From: Primulina eburnea
Lineage: Eukaryota; Streptophyta; Magnoliopsida; Lamiales; Gesneriaceae
DNA: 64,000 nucleotides
Assembly (NCBI RefSeq): GCF_022965805.1
Contig: NC_133102.1
Location: 7,510,885-7,574,884, forward strand
Direction of reading: 5' to 3'
Shown: piece after piece, positions 1 to 16,060 of the stretch
Numbering within the stretch: position 1 is the first letter of the stretch
Layout: each line of letters opens with the position of its first letter
Position numbers and translations under genes: made by a program
Notes under the pieces: model-generated
What the model was told of the DNA's origin: nothing
Seen by the model: only the letters and a program-made list of their open reading frames with translations
Database searches by the model: none

Positions 1-319
1 AAACGTTCATATCAATCTTGGAGTTTAGAAACACAACATTTTGAAGATCAAATACAAGCTTTTGATGGAGTTTCAAAGTGTAGGCAACCTATATGAAGGA
101 AAAATAGCTGAAATTAGAGCAAACCCAAAAAAAAGGATTCTAATAAGATATATTAGCTTGGCAAGAGCTTTTCTCCTTATATGAAAGGATAAATTTGATA
201 GTATGTACAATGTAATAGATCACTTTTCTCACACACATAACCACTCACATAAACAAAGAGATATGAATTTCAAAAGTTAGTTGAGTGATAGTCTTCGTGC
301 AAAGACGTGAAAGATTATG
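1..319. other. Intergenic, nothing recognised
   Basis: AT-rich sequence with no convincing reading frame. It runs straight up to the first MITE. I see no RNA gene or transposon end here. Confidence 0.5.
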
Positions 320-501
320 GAGTAGGTCTCATGTGAGACCGTCTCACGGATCACAATCCGTGAGACGGGTCAACCCTACCTATATTCACAATAAAAAGTA
401 ATACTCTTAGCATAAAAAGTAATACTTTTTCATGGATTATCCAAATAAAGATCCGTCTCACAAAATACGACCCGTGAGACCGTCTCACACAAGTTTTTGC
501 C
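320..501 (-). mobile_element. Mutator-type MITE, copy 1
   Basis: This 182-bp non-coding element is bounded by a perfect 9-bp direct repeat, AAGATTATG, at 311-319 and 502-510. The termini are related inverted sequences containing the core GTGAGACCGTCTCAC or its complement. The interior is the family's AT-rich stretch (ATTCACAATAAAAAGTAAT). It belongs to the large MITE family described under the findings, and its orientation is opposite to the copies that begin GACAAAAACTTG. The 9-bp duplication is the basis for assigning it to the Mutator superfamily. Confidence 0.85.
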
Positions 502-510
502 AAGATTATG

Positions 511-1440
511 TAATTTATGTTTGTAGTCTTAACATAACAGCCGTTAACCATTAAGCAGATTGTGAGATTGAAATCTACAATCGAGAGTGTGCTAAGAGTT
601 TTAGTTAAGAAAATAATTAGTTCTAAGTCAAAATGATTTGTAAAAGATGTTGTATAATTCAAATTCTTCTAATGATACATTCTAAAGAGAATAAGATCGA
701 GAAGATCTAGACACAAAATTATTGATATATTCCGAAGTCTTCTAGTGATACTTTCCAAAAACAAATAAAAACCTAGACACAAAATTAGATCGGGAAGAAA
801 TCACTCCAACATAGTTGATTGGTTGTTATGTATCTTAAATTATCTAGAGTTGGGTTTACAATTAAAGCTTCATAAAGGCCAAAACGGCCCCCCACAAATT
901 TCAAGCCCACAAGGAAGTCTATAAGACATTCTCATTTCAGGACAATTCTATCCTACTCCGGGAGATTTACTTCCTGTCACTAAATAATATATACATGTAT
1001 AGCATTTAAAAATAGCTACACCAATTTTATTAGCGTTTATAAATGGGTAGAACATAGAATTTCTTATAATAATTAAATTTTAAAATATTGATTTTTTACA
1101 TTTCATATGATTCTACCACAAAAATAAAAATAATAGAAATGAAAATCTCAAACTTCAAACGTAAAAGTTTTACTATCAAAAAAAAATTTCACGTAATTTT
1201 TAAATATAAAATCTTAAGTTTTAAATTTTGAGAATAATAATAATAATAATATAATGATAAAACACATGTTATATACATTAAATGAAATTATTTTAATGAT
1301 TAGTTTGGTTGATGTTGGTTAAAGTAGTGTGAAATGTAATAATAATAATAAAATAAAGACACCTAATTCATAGATCCAAACCTAATTCGGTGATTTTATA
1401 TATAGTCAAAATTACATTTCACGTGCGAATATCGTCTGAG
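511..1440. other. Intergenic / upstream region of LCB2
   Basis: AT-rich DNA with short TAA runs (about 1229-1250 and 1341-1352) and no coding frame. The part nearest the gene presumably contains the LCB2 promoter. I see no transposon termini. Confidence 0.45.
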
Positions 1441-1444
1441 CTCC

Positions 1445-1451
1445 TATAAAA
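1445..1451 (+). promoter_or_regulatory. Possible TATA box of LCB2
   Basis: TATAAAA lies about 300 bp before the start codon, just downstream of a G-box-like CACGTG core at about 1421. This would give a 5' UTR of roughly 270 nt. The match is short and the surroundings are AT-rich, so it is only a candidate. Confidence 0.35.
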
Positions 1452-1745
1452 ATTTGAGCTTGATCTTAGCATGAGCCATCGGCTGCAGGATGGCGGACCC
1501 GGCTGCATCATCCTTCGAACGGGGACAATAGATCCAAGGATCATAATCCACCGCGTATGGAATTTTCATATCCTACAGTACAGCGCAGATTATTCCATCC
1601 TGGTGAGTGCCCCATTGGAACATTGAGGTGATTGGTCAATCTGAGACCCATTCCCCTTCTCGGACCACTCTCCATACTCCTCTCTCTCCCCGCGGATCTC
1701 AGGCTCCGATTCTGTGCTCGTCTGATCGCCGCCATCGATTCGAAG

Positions 1746-5496
<3,751 letters not shown>

Positions 5497-6043
5497 AATT
5501 TATGACTTCTTGGAGATCGTTGTCTCGTCTCCATAAGGAGATTCAGCACTGTCTTCTGAAATTTTGTTTGTTTTCTGTACAGTGAGTAGCATACTGCATT
5601 TCTTGTGACTGCAACACATTATTTATATCTGAATCCATAAATATGTGTTTTTGTTTTTAAAATCTAATATCACCCTGCATTTCCACAAGTAACTTTTTGT
5701 TTCACAACACAGAGGTTGCATGCCTGGAATATGATCCATCACTCATAACTATTGACTCTGTTAAGTTTTTCTTAAAAAGATAATCAAATACTAGTTCTAA
5801 AATATATTTTGGAATTTCTCACTTTTGCAACCCAAGCGTTCGTTTCCTGATGTAGTTCATGAGATCCATATGGTTCACAAGACTTGGTTTCTTCAGGTAA
5901 TGTTAATTTTGAAAGACATTTTAGGTGACTTATGTCCTAATTCTCTAAGTGGATGAGATCAAATTACTGGTTATTGAGTTGTTTTGGAACCAGTGATCGT
6001 CATTTGATTGACAAGAAATTAGGATGCTTGTGTAAACAAGTAT
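5497..6043. other. LCB2 3' UTR and intergenic DNA
   Basis: Downstream of the LCB2 stop. It should contain the 3' UTR and polyadenylation site, but no single AATAAA-type signal stands out. No other gene is visible. Confidence 0.4.
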
Positions 6044-6199
6044 GACAAAAACTTGTGTGAGACGGTCTCACAGGTCGTATTTTGTAAGACAAAAATCTTA
6101 TTTGGGTCATTCATGAAAAAATACTACTTTTTATGTTAAGAGTATTATATTTTATTGTGAATATCGGTAGTGTTGATCCGTCTCACAAGAGACCTATTC
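6044..6199 (+). mobile_element. Mutator-type MITE, copy 2
   Basis: It starts GACAAAAACTTGTGTGAGAC and ends GAGACCTATTC, flanked by 9-bp repeats AACAAGTAT (6035-6043) and AACAAGTAA (6200-6208) with one mismatch. The interior is the family's AT-rich core. No coding capacity. Confidence 0.8.
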
Positions 6200-6271
6200 A
6201 ACAAGTAATATTAATTTGTGTAAACTAGTACACACGTAAACTATTGATAAACTTGACCATATATCAATCAG

Positions 6272-6777
6272 TAGGGATGTAATCGAGTCGAGTCAAGCCG
6301 AACTCTTGAATGTTTGAGCTTGGTTCGTTTATAATCGAGCCGAGCTCGAGCTTTATTTAACGAATATATGCATGGCTCACGAGCTTATTCAAACCTTTAT
6401 CGAGTCTAAACAAGCTTAATAAATATGAATTATACATTTAAATTTTCATTAAATTAATTAAAAAGTAAATTATATATTTAAAGAAAAATATATTATTTTT
6501 ATTAAAATTTGTAAATTTATTATAATAAATAAATTTAATAGATTTTTTTATATATTTCATAAATAATATGCATAATCAATAAATCAAAACTATTATTTTT
6601 TCATCTAAAAGATTACTTATGAACTTATCAACGAACATGTTCACGAGCTAACGAGCCGTTGTAAAGCTTGAGTTTGGTTTGTTTATCTTAACGAGCCTTA
6701 TTAAACGAGCTCAAACGAGCTTTTATCGAATCGAGCTTCGAATAGCTCACAAACAGTTTGGTTCGTTTACATCCCTA
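6272..6777. mobile_element. hAT-like foldback element, family A, copy 1
   Basis: The 506-bp element has inverted ends TAGGGATGTAA and TTACATCCCTA and an 8-bp flanking duplication: TCAATCAG (6264-6271) and TCAATCAT (6778-6785). The two halves are rich in inverted copies of CGAGC/GCTCG words around a very AT-rich centre. Eight-base duplications and TA(G)GG ends fit the hAT superfamily. A second copy lies at 46020-46784. It has no ORF, so it depends on a transposase elsewhere. Confidence 0.75.
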
Positions 6778-6785
6778 TCAATCAT

Positions 6786-8215
6786 ATCACAATAAGTTTA
6801 ATTTGGGTATTCAAGTCTAATGACACAAAGATCACTTTACCGACATCATAATTTGCCAAAAATGCCTATATTTTTAGGGATGTAGCAACTGGACTTTTGA
6901 AAAATTCATAATGTCGGATTTAATTTCGTACTTTTCAAAGCAAATAATAATATTTGTTCTTATGGAAAATAAATTTAAATTTAATTTCGAACTATAAATA
7001 AAATGGGAATTATTGAATTATAGAAAATTTTTGTTTTAAACTTCGAAGCATTATTTTAAATGGCCAATAAGAATAATTAGACATATATCTTCATCTTTAG
7101 CAATGGTGTCTAACCCAAACTCAAAGAATCCAAGCAAAATTTAAATCAAAGGAATATTCCAAGTCCAAGGATTATTTTGTATTTCACGCTAAATTCATTA
7201 AATTTTTATTGTTATTATTATTGTTGTTGTTATATATAATATATTATAAACCCATTGAAAATTTAGTTCTCAAATTTAAGTAAACGCATATTGAATATGC
7301 GAATATTGTACATAAACCCAGAGGATTTTAGAGTCGCATTTATCTTTACTTGATAAAACCGAAATAATTTTAATTTCAAATTTTATGAAATCATAAACCC
7401 CAAATTGGGATGCCACTTTAATCAGTCTTGAGTTCTTGTAAATTAATTTCTACGCTTAATTTTACTTTCTTTAGATATGCGGCGATAATTGAAGCATTCG
7501 ATGATCTAGAGAGTGAAAAAGGTGGTGTTAAATTGACCTTAATTGTTGCTAGTATCATTTTATTCGTAGTTGTTTATTGAGTTTGGTATTCGATTAATGA
7601 TTAACTATGATTCAGTATGGCCATTGTTACTGTTCTTTGTGATTAATTATATGATTCAGTATGTATGGCCATTGTTGCTGTTCTTAATAGTGATATTAAC
7701 TTTCATGAATTACTGGAACTTTCGGATGAACTACTAGATGACGTTATGAGCTTGGGGGTTTCTGTTAGACTGATGAGTGTTTTGTCTCCCAGGCTATGGC
7801 TAAATATCCCAAAGCTCCATTCTCGGATCTTGTAAGGATTTTATGCCTTTGGCCCCTCATAAGCTCAGCGCATTTTTGTTTGTTTGTTTGTTTGTTTGTT
7901 TGAACACACGCGGGAGTCTCTAATTCTTCTTTTCACAACTTTTTTATGGGTTCATGCTATTCAGTTCAAATTTAATTGTGGAAATGATGTGTTGCATGTG
8001 GAAAAGACTAATTCTTTTAGATATCAAAATAAATATATCAAAATACTAAGTCATGGCATGTTTCCAACTTCTCATTCACATATGATTGAAAAGCTATGCC
8101 CTGGAAAACCAAACGCATGATGCTGAACTATTTAGTTGGTCACGTAGGTCTGTGCACCTTTCATTTGTTCAACTCGATGAAATTCCTCATTACCATTTTC
8201 TTTTATCTGTGCAGG
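6786..8215. other. Intergenic; possible exon fragments
   Basis: Mostly AT-rich with no full gene. Short stretches look like spliced coding remnants: about 7475-7520 reads YAAIIEAFDDLESEK, and about 7795-7829 reads AMAKYPKAPFSDL followed by GTAAGG. A (TTTG)n run lies at about 7877-7902. See the entry at 8216-8389. No family was recognised. Confidence 0.3.
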
Positions 8216-8389
8216 TGTTCTTTTCTCTGGCATTGTATCCAAGGGTTTGCAAGATTTTTTGAATGCGTCAAAAATCTTGGTAGTAAGTAAGATCGATTAT
8301 GAGGAACTAGCATTGGGAAGTTTGAAAGAAGTACGACATGTGTTTGCTAGAGTGATCTTTGATACTATTGAGGATAGACTTCAAAATTG
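8216..8389 (+). pseudogene. Unrecognised spliced-gene remnant, last exon
   Basis: A 57-codon open stretch follows a good acceptor (CTGTGCAG) and ends with TGA. It includes VLFSGIVSKGLQDFLNASK, then IDYEELALGSLKEVRHVFAR and TIEDRLQN. The amino-acid composition is protein-like and the frame differs from the ATG-started frame overlapping it. Upstream stretches at about 7475 and 7795 may be earlier exons. A further possible coding stretch at about 8410-8640 carries in-frame stops. I do not recognise the family. It could be a decayed gene copy or a short unknown gene. Confidence 0.3.
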
Positions 8390-9051
8390 ATTGGTTAAAA
8401 CATGAAAAAAGTAATTTGAGCTTGAAAGGACCTGACATGGTCGTTCGTCCATGAATGGACCTGCAAAGCCTTTCTCAAACCATCTAGAGAACACCACTAA
8501 GCCAAAATTTGGGCCACCCGCTCAAAGTCGGATTATCAGCAGCCGCGGAGCAGCCTGGAGAGGAAGCAGTTTGGGGTACTACACAGCTGAACACAAGTAG
8601 CCAATCAGTTTTGGTATCGGTTCCAGCAGGTCTGATTGCTTAGTTTTTGTGGTGAATTTTTTTTACCCCCCAACTAGGCAATGCTTATACAGCTGCATTA
8701 ATGCAAGACAGCCCTTTTTTTCCTAACGCAAATGCAAATTTTATTCTAGGAGGTATAATACGTTACATATGTCTGTACTTGTCTTAAAACCTATCCTGCA
8801 AGCAGACAAAGATTTCTCTGATGAGGTAGGTTTTTATTAACCACCATCAACAATTTCATAATCTCCACGATCTCAAAATGGTGAAGTTCGAGTCGAGCTA
8901 GCTTGTTACAATTATTGTAATAATCAAAATGAATCAACAATGCCTGCAAAATTTCCTAGAAGATTCGAACATATACGACTTCGTAAAAATAGTACTTAAT
9001 CAAACCCCATCTGTAGCTCTACAGTTGAGAAAACATTTCGTTGCTTTCATC
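8390..9051. other. Intergenic, downstream of the phosphate carrier gene
   Basis: It contains a GC-richer patch (about 8420-8640) with interrupted protein-like frames, then AT-rich DNA. The part next to 9052 is the 3' UTR of the minus-strand phosphate carrier gene. Confidence 0.35.
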
Positions 9052-12000
9052 TCACTTGTGTGCAGGAGCCGGACTTCCACCACCAGTAGTAGGCCTGCAA
9101 GAAGAAAAGATTCCACGGTGAAAACTTTGGCCAAGATATATATCAGAGCTCATCTTCTCTTACACCAGGGGTAACTCCGCCTTTCGACATGACTGTCAAT
9201 CACCAATTAGTGCAACAAAAGATGTAACATCAACGGTAGCATAAACTTACAGCCCAACAAAAACTTTGAATGCATCGTAAATGACCCACTGCGCTCCCGT
9301 GAGAGTGCCGATCATGACAATACGTAGAGGCAGACCACGAGTGCATAGACCCCATAAACCGAGCTTATTCACGGCCTGTGGAGATAGAGAAAAACACTGA
9401 CGATGAAATTTAGCTGTCAATAACACACAATTTTTAAGTTGTCATCGATACTTACATCGCCCACTGTTGCTCCTTTGGCATTGTTGAGGAAAGAGACGAG
9501 ATTATCAGCAGGGTGCGAAACAACAGCACAGAGTACTCCGGCCAGGTACCCACCAGCGAAACTAATACCTAGTTGCAGGCTTTTGCTGCACTGATCCTTA
9601 GAAGTCGGAATGGAATATTTGTAAATAGCTTCCACAATATTCTCAAATGTCGAAAATTTCATCATTGTATCTACAATATTGATCCCAGTATGATCAATAT
9701 TCAATCAAATTACTCAGCCTAAGAAGTGTTTGTTTTATGAAAAAAAAACTCTAAAATGGTGGAGATCATTGAACTTACATGGAATCTGTCGTCCCCAGAG
9801 TGGAACAATCCCTTTGTAGAGCCTGCAGAAAAGAGAACCATTCATCATAATTGACTCATAATATCAGCGAGTAGAGTATCTTTGGATGGAGAAACTGTAT
9901 AAAAAAAAATGAATTTTCTTTAAAAACTTATGTTTGGTTGCGATTAAACATTTAAAATCAGGAAGCTTTTAAATGTAGTTTTTACGGCTACTTTTCCCTG
10001 TATTTAAACACAAAGCTGCTTCTGCTTTTTACTAAAATAATAGTTGAAAATCCCCCGTTTAATAGAACACTTTCTAGCCAACTGTTTATGCATTCAAAAT
10101 CGTCTAACAATGATAGAGGAAAAATAGTATGAAAAAAGATCGAGTTTCATCCATACCCTAAAGCTCCTTCAGCTTTGATAAATTTTGGGAATCCATCAGA
10201 TAAACCTCTAGCGAATCCGGGTTGAGTTTGAACTCTAACTTTTACCGCCTCAAAGGGACAGAGAGCAACACCAGCAATTACTTCAGCAGATGCAGATCCT
10301 GCAAGGTAGATCAATGTCTTGTACTTGGCAGCATATTCAGGACCAGCGATATCTGAGTAATACTTCTTGAAATATTCATAGAAACCGAACTTGCATGCTC
10401 CCTGAACGCTGTATCCGAGCAGGGTTGGTGCCCAACCCTTGAAAATACCTCTGATTCCTTGCTCCTTCAGTAGAATTCCAAAACCGGAGGAAATGCTTTT
10501 GTACTTGACCGGATCAATCTAAGGAGCAAAAGAAGACATTTGAACATATAAGAAAGAATCATCTTTCGAATCACAAACTAGAAATCTATGTATGAAAGTA
10601 GGCTCCCCAAAAAAAAAAAATAGCAGTAGCTTATAAGTTCCCATACCAAAAAAACTATGCACGTCCCACTATAATATATCACAATATTATCTTTTGAATT
10701 CTGAATCAGAACCCTGTCATTTAGATCATTGTGCTGTCCAAATTTAACAATATTGGATTATATTTGAACATAGCAAAAAGATATAATCTTCAAATTGAAA
10801 TGGATCATCTTATTTTAAACCCGAAAAACCAGAACCTTAAATTGTACGACCCAAATATCACATTTTGATTTAAAATGTATCACAGGCAGTTATAGGATAT
10901 AGAAAAATCTCAGATGCTGCATTAAATATCTAAAGAAGTTTTTAAACAAACACCCTCTTAATCTATTTGATGATGATAATGCTTTTCTTTTCTCTTTTCC
11001 CCAATTGATTCCCAAGTAACATGTAAAATTCCAGCAAATGAATAGAAGGAAAAAAAGAATTAATTCTATCCTGCTCAGATTGCATTTAAACATGAAAAAA
11101 TCTCTAACTCGAGCCACAATCATATCAAATGATTACTACATTGTAGTATCGATAAAAGTTAAAAAAAAAAAAAAAATTAACAACTCATTTTCGGAACTAA
11201 AACATGAAAGAATTGCTGAGGTGCCAGGAATTCCATTTAGTGGTGAAACTGAAGCTCGAATATATATATATCTATATCTAACATACATACATATAAATAT
11301 ATGACTTCTAATTGTGAATTTTTCAATATACCCTTATTAATTTAATGTAGCAAATTAAATCAATAATTTTTTTGATGGGTTCTTTTATAATTTATTGTCT
11401 ATCTTAAATGCCTTTGGATATTAATACATATTGAATTTATCAATTTATCCATAATTTTTCTTTGTTGTTAATTATAATTTGTTACTAAAATTAGTGTATT
11501 TCTTCATGGTTGCTAATGAATATATAATATTTATATCTTATCTTTTCTTTTATTTTATAAATTTATTTAAGTAATAATTAAATAAATAGTTACTAAATAA
11601 TTTAGTGATTTCATTTATGATTCATTATGTATTATGATAATATTTTAGATAATAATTTTTTTCAATTGAAAGTTTCTATTATTATATATTTTTTTATCAA
11701 TTTTTAATTGCGCTCTAAACATAATACAAAGTATGATTATATTAGCATTATTCTATTACGAAATCATCATATATAATATATTGATTCGTTATCTTGTTTG
11801 TTCTTTTCAACCTATTAATTAATTTCTAATTATATATGATGAAATTACTTACATAAAAAACATTTTTTTATCTTTCTACATATTAATTAATTTATCATTA
11901 TATATGATGAATTTATATATATAAAAATTATTTTTCACGCTTCAAAATAACAAAATTGTTATTTAATATTACTCACTTATTAAATTAACTAAGTTATGTT

Positions 12001-13024
12001 TACCAATTCATTGTGCATTATTAATAAGATTACAACTTAATGAAGCATATGTGATGACATAGAGTGGTCACCCTAACAATTAATATTTGTGTTTAAAATA
12101 TCATTAGTAATTAAAACTACTTTGTTTTCGATGAAATTATTTGATATTTGAGAATAAATTTGATTTAGAAAAATGATTTCTAGAATGTAAAATAAAACTA
12201 TATCATATTTGTTAGGTGCAATAATTGTTTATGTAAGGTATAACAATCCAAATGTGACGTTTTAGTTGTTTTACGATTTTAAAAGATTTTAGTTAATGTT
12301 GCATCGTTACCCCAGTTATAACTTATGGTAAAACGACAAATGCATAATCTTACAATTGGTATATATCAGAGTCAAAGTCATGAGATCGATTCTCATATAT
12401 TGCAGTTAATGTATTTATTGATATTGTTGGAGTGCAATAATTGTCCTTATTAGATACATTGATCGATCATGACAATTGAGATATTATACCGTTTAAAATA
12501 TTTGAGTTGATGTATAATATCTTTTCTAAAAAAAAGTTAAACAAAATTCGCAAGGAGTTAAAAGTTAGCAAAAACACAATTGATATTTAACTTAATAACA
12601 AGTTTAGGGGTTTTATTTTAACATTGTTATGATAATTTAGTTAATTAAGAGAATTTTATTTGACAATCACTATATGCACTCCATTTAAATACATTACAAT
12701 TTTGGTTTTAGTAAAATTTATTATTCTCTTAATTTTATTTTTATTGTTTTTCATTGTGAATGATATTTGGATGAAAAATATCTTTGTTAATTTGATAGAG
12801 CTGTCATTAAATTATAATCATGCAAATTGAAAATTGTTATATAAATAAGTGAATATATTTGATTTATTGTCATGGTGTATTTTTATTTATTGTGTTTTGA
12901 TATATTTAGATTAATAAATACTCGTAAACAAGATTTTATTCAAACGATTTTAAAAATTATCTAAATCTCGTTATTATAATTTTCATTATTAATCACCCAC
13001 GTGCATCGCACGTGATCATTCCTA

Positions 13025-13122
<98 letters not shown>

Positions 13123-15188
13123 GTTTTCCAATTGTGCAATGACAAAATTAACCTTCTATACACACTTGAAGAATAGAATGTAACTCCTATATTAATTTTA
13201 TCAAATAACTCATCTTTATACTACATTTAAATGTTTTATCCTTTTAATTTCTCTCTACATTTTTCCCAATGATTTTATTTAAATTTTGTAATTATATTTT
13301 TAGTGCAATTTCTAATTAAGTAATAAATTATAGTATCACAAAAAGATATATGAAAAATTCATAATTATATGTGCAATAGTAGAATAACTAACATATTTTA
13401 TGAATTTTTTGAACTGAAAGTAAAAGGTTTATTTTTTATTTTAAAAGATAATATATTTCAAAAAAATATGAAAAAATCATCTATAATGAATATATATGTT
13501 ATAGGCAAAAATAACATTTTTTTATGAAAGTTTATTTCTTTTGTTATATTTCAAATTTTAATGATGAAAATCATATCAGTAGTTTAAAATCTATATTTAA
13601 TAATTATTATATGAGTTTATTTAAAATTTTCCATATAATCTTATTTGAATGTGCATTTCTTTACATGTGTTGATTTATTTGTTATTTTAAAATTTATTTA
13701 ATAAGAAAGTAATAGTCATCAATGTTAGTCTATGAAAGATCAATATATAGAATTATTATCTATGATATAGAATTGTAAAAATAAAAAGTAAAAAATTCTT
13801 TAAGATGCTAAATTAAATATTATGAGTTATATTTTACTATCAATATTACTATTTCATTTGTTTAAATATTGTTTTTATGAGTTAGTCACGGTGAATTTAA
13901 ATTGATAATTATTTGTCTTTAGTATGCTTCGTTTTTGTAGATTATAATTTATACATTGATAAAATCCATAATTTGATTGATTTTTTAGGTTATTATGCTT
14001 TATACGTGGTGTTTGAATATATAATTTTTTTAAAAATTTGTTTAAGTTTATTTTGTTCTATATATTGTGTTAATTACAATTTATTATATAATATAAAATC
14101 AACTGCTTGAATTTTAATTTGGAAAACAATTATAAAAGTAAGTTATATAAATTATTATACATCGTCTAATATGATAAGAAATTAACACCAGATAAATAAC
14201 AAAATGATTCAAATTATTTTTTAAAAAATTAATTTTTTAATTTTTGTAATATAATTAATATTATATGCAACACAAGTACGTTACGCTAGTTTAATACAAA
14301 AGAACATTTAAATTTTGTAGAAAAATTATAATAATGCGAGAACGCCTGAATCATATAAATACACATATCTATATTATCTAGGGGTGGGTACGGTACGGTA
14401 TACCGTACCGAACTATGGTACCGTATACCGTACCGAAAATATCGGTATGGAATTTTTCCATACCGATACCGATACCGAAAATTCGGTATACCGAAAATAC
14501 CGAATTTTCGGTATGGAAAAAGTTCATACCGGTACCGTACCGACACCGAAAATTTTGTTGGTATACCGAAAATATTATCGGTATACTGACATTTTTTCCG
14601 TATACCGAACTTAAATTTAAAAAATAATAATAATAATAAATTATTTTCGATATTTCGGTATATACCGAAATACCGAAAATAAAAATATTTCATACCGATA
14701 CTGATATCGAAAATTTCGGTACGGTATCAATTTTCGGTATACCGATTTTTCGATAAGTTCGGTATTTTTTTCGGTACGGTTTTTCGGTATATCGGTATTT
14801 CGGTATGATTTCTCACCCCTAATATTATCTATATGTGTGTGTCAGTGTGTGTCTATATAACCTGCATATTGCACTTGACAAGATCAAGAGGGGTGACAGC
14901 CGTATGAGTAAGGCCACAGCTCAAGATTCCTCCGGCTGTGCAAGCTGCGTAGAAAGCCGGCGAGAACATCTCTATCCTGCTCTCCGTCGGCGCCGGGATC
15001 ACAAAGTTCTGCTTGATCCCAGCCATTGATGGCGGCGCTGCCGCCGAATCAGACTGCACAGATGTATAACTGACACCGGCCGGCACCAGACTCTGCTCCA
15101 AATTCACATATCTCTTCGATGTAATCGAAGAAGAGTAAAGGAAACCTGGGATCAAAGACTGCGTTGGTGATTTTTCAGAGAAGCCCAT
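9052..15188 (-). CDS. MPT3: Mitochondrial phosphate carrier protein, 6 exons
   Basis: This inner-membrane carrier imports inorganic phosphate (with H+) into the matrix for ATP synthesis. In transcript order the exons are 15188-14862, 10518-10157, 9822-9779, 9670-9456, 9375-9251 and 9094-9052, with GT-AG junctions and an open frame of 371 aa. The N-terminus is a mitochondrial presequence-like extension. Three carrier repeats are visible with signatures PLDLVK (exon 1), PFEAVK (exon 2) and the degenerate third PADNLV (exon 4), as is usual for phosphate carriers. The ending PTTGGGSPAPAHK resembles plant MPT3/PHT3;1. Intron 1 is 4.3 kb and holds a hAT-like element, a Helitron-like end and a long (TA)n run; the coding exons are intact. 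The choice of MPT3 over its paralogues is an inference. Confidence 0.93.
12215..12500. repeat. Dispersed repeat, intronic copy
   Basis: Within intron 1 of the phosphate carrier gene, this stretch resembles about 41545-41860: GTGCAATAATTGT, TAACAATC, a run like GTTGTTTTACGAT, then TTGGTATATATCAGAGTCAA against TTGGTATCGGAGTCAAGATC. It is an old dispersed element. The TTGGTATCRGAGTCA word recalls a tRNA-Met primer site, so a decayed retrotransposon is possible, but no ends were found. Confidence 0.45.
12998..13025 (+). mobile_element. Helitron-like 3' terminus
   Basis: The hairpin CACGTGC-ATC-GCACGTG (12998-13014) is followed by seven bases and then CTAG (13022-13025) with T next. This matches the Helitron rule of a short hairpin shortly before a terminal CTRR inserted before T. 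The same ATC-loop arrangement occurs near 37951-37979. The 5' end was not located, so the length of the element is unknown. Confidence 0.45.
13026..13119. repeat. (TA)n microsatellite
   Basis: An uninterrupted TA dinucleotide run of about 90 bp, directly abutting the Helitron-like terminus in intron 1 of the phosphate carrier gene. Confidence 0.97.
14379..14821. mobile_element. hAT-like foldback element, family B (TACCG-rich)
   Basis: The 443-bp element has exact 8-bp flanking duplications ATATTATC (14371-14378 and 14822-14829) and 8-bp perfect inverted ends TAGGGGTG / CACCCCTA. The interior consists largely of near-palindromic iterations of GGTATACCG, TACCGAAA and CGGTACGG on both strands, so the open frames across it are artefacts of the repeat. 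The structure fits a non-autonomous hAT element. It lies in intron 1 of the phosphate carrier, about 40 bp from the exon 1 donor. Confidence 0.85.
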
Positions 15189-15923
15189 TTTTCGAAACTT
15201 TTCTTGAAACGATTTGCTTTAGTTGGAAGAAGGAAAGAATGGATTTTTAGTGTGATGAAAATGAATTTGGCAAGAATTGATGAGAGGACGTTTAAAGGTC
15301 CGAGGAAATTGGAATTGGTCGGAAATGGCGGCGTTTCAAACAAAATTGTTCGTTGGTCCTTCCCTCGCTTACGCTTGTTCTATTAACATAAACTCATTTA
15401 TTTGGACTTTTCATGAAAAATATATTCGATTTTACATATTTATATTTATGAGAAAAAACTTATATATAATTATCTTACATAACAATTTTATAAAACAAAT
15501 ATGTACTCACTTCTTGTGCCAAAAATATTCCATTTCGCTCTAAATATAGAACGGGTCGAACCGTCTCACGAATATAAATCTTTCGAATCATCTCGCATGA
15601 GACTTACTCATCCGTGATATGAATATCAGATACTCAAGCCCGAGCTCAGCTCGAAAAAAAATTGAAATACTCGAATTCAAGCTCGACTTGATTTGAGTAT
15701 TAATTTTTGAGCTCGACATCGACTCGATATTCGTATCCAGGGAGATTTTATAAAATCTAGAAGATTGCTTTCAGATTAATTGAACATTGGTTTTGCTGAA
15801 TTGTATGTTCGACAAAGCCATTTTGTTAATCTCTTATTTAATTTCATATGCTTTCTTTTTCGACACGGGTTTGAATTGAATAATTCTACATATTTCATAT
15901 TTATTCGAGTTAACTTTAATTAA

Positions 15924-15971
<48 letters not shown>

Positions 15972-16060
15972 ATATTCATGCAATTTTCTTCCCATTGATT
16001 TTTCAACATGTTTCTCGAGTGTGGTTTGGTTTCTTGCACACATCACATCATGTTGATCTT
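15189..16060. other. Upstream region of the phosphate carrier gene, with repeats
   Basis: The promoter and 5' UTR of the minus-strand carrier gene must lie here, but no clear TATA box is seen. At about 15550-15605 is a degenerate MITE-like piece (CGAACCGTCTCACG). At about 15640-15740 are CGAGC-type words reminiscent of the family A hAT-like element. Confidence 0.4.
15924..15971. repeat. (ATT)n microsatellite
   Basis: A run of about 15 ATT triplets. It explains the poly-asparagine frame seen on the other strand, which is not a gene. Confidence 0.95.

Noticed and set aside
14384..14693. Open frames on both strands rich in Tyr/Arg/Pro
   Set aside because: They arise from the TACCG-type repeats of the hAT-like element; the same pattern opens several frames at once and no domain is present.
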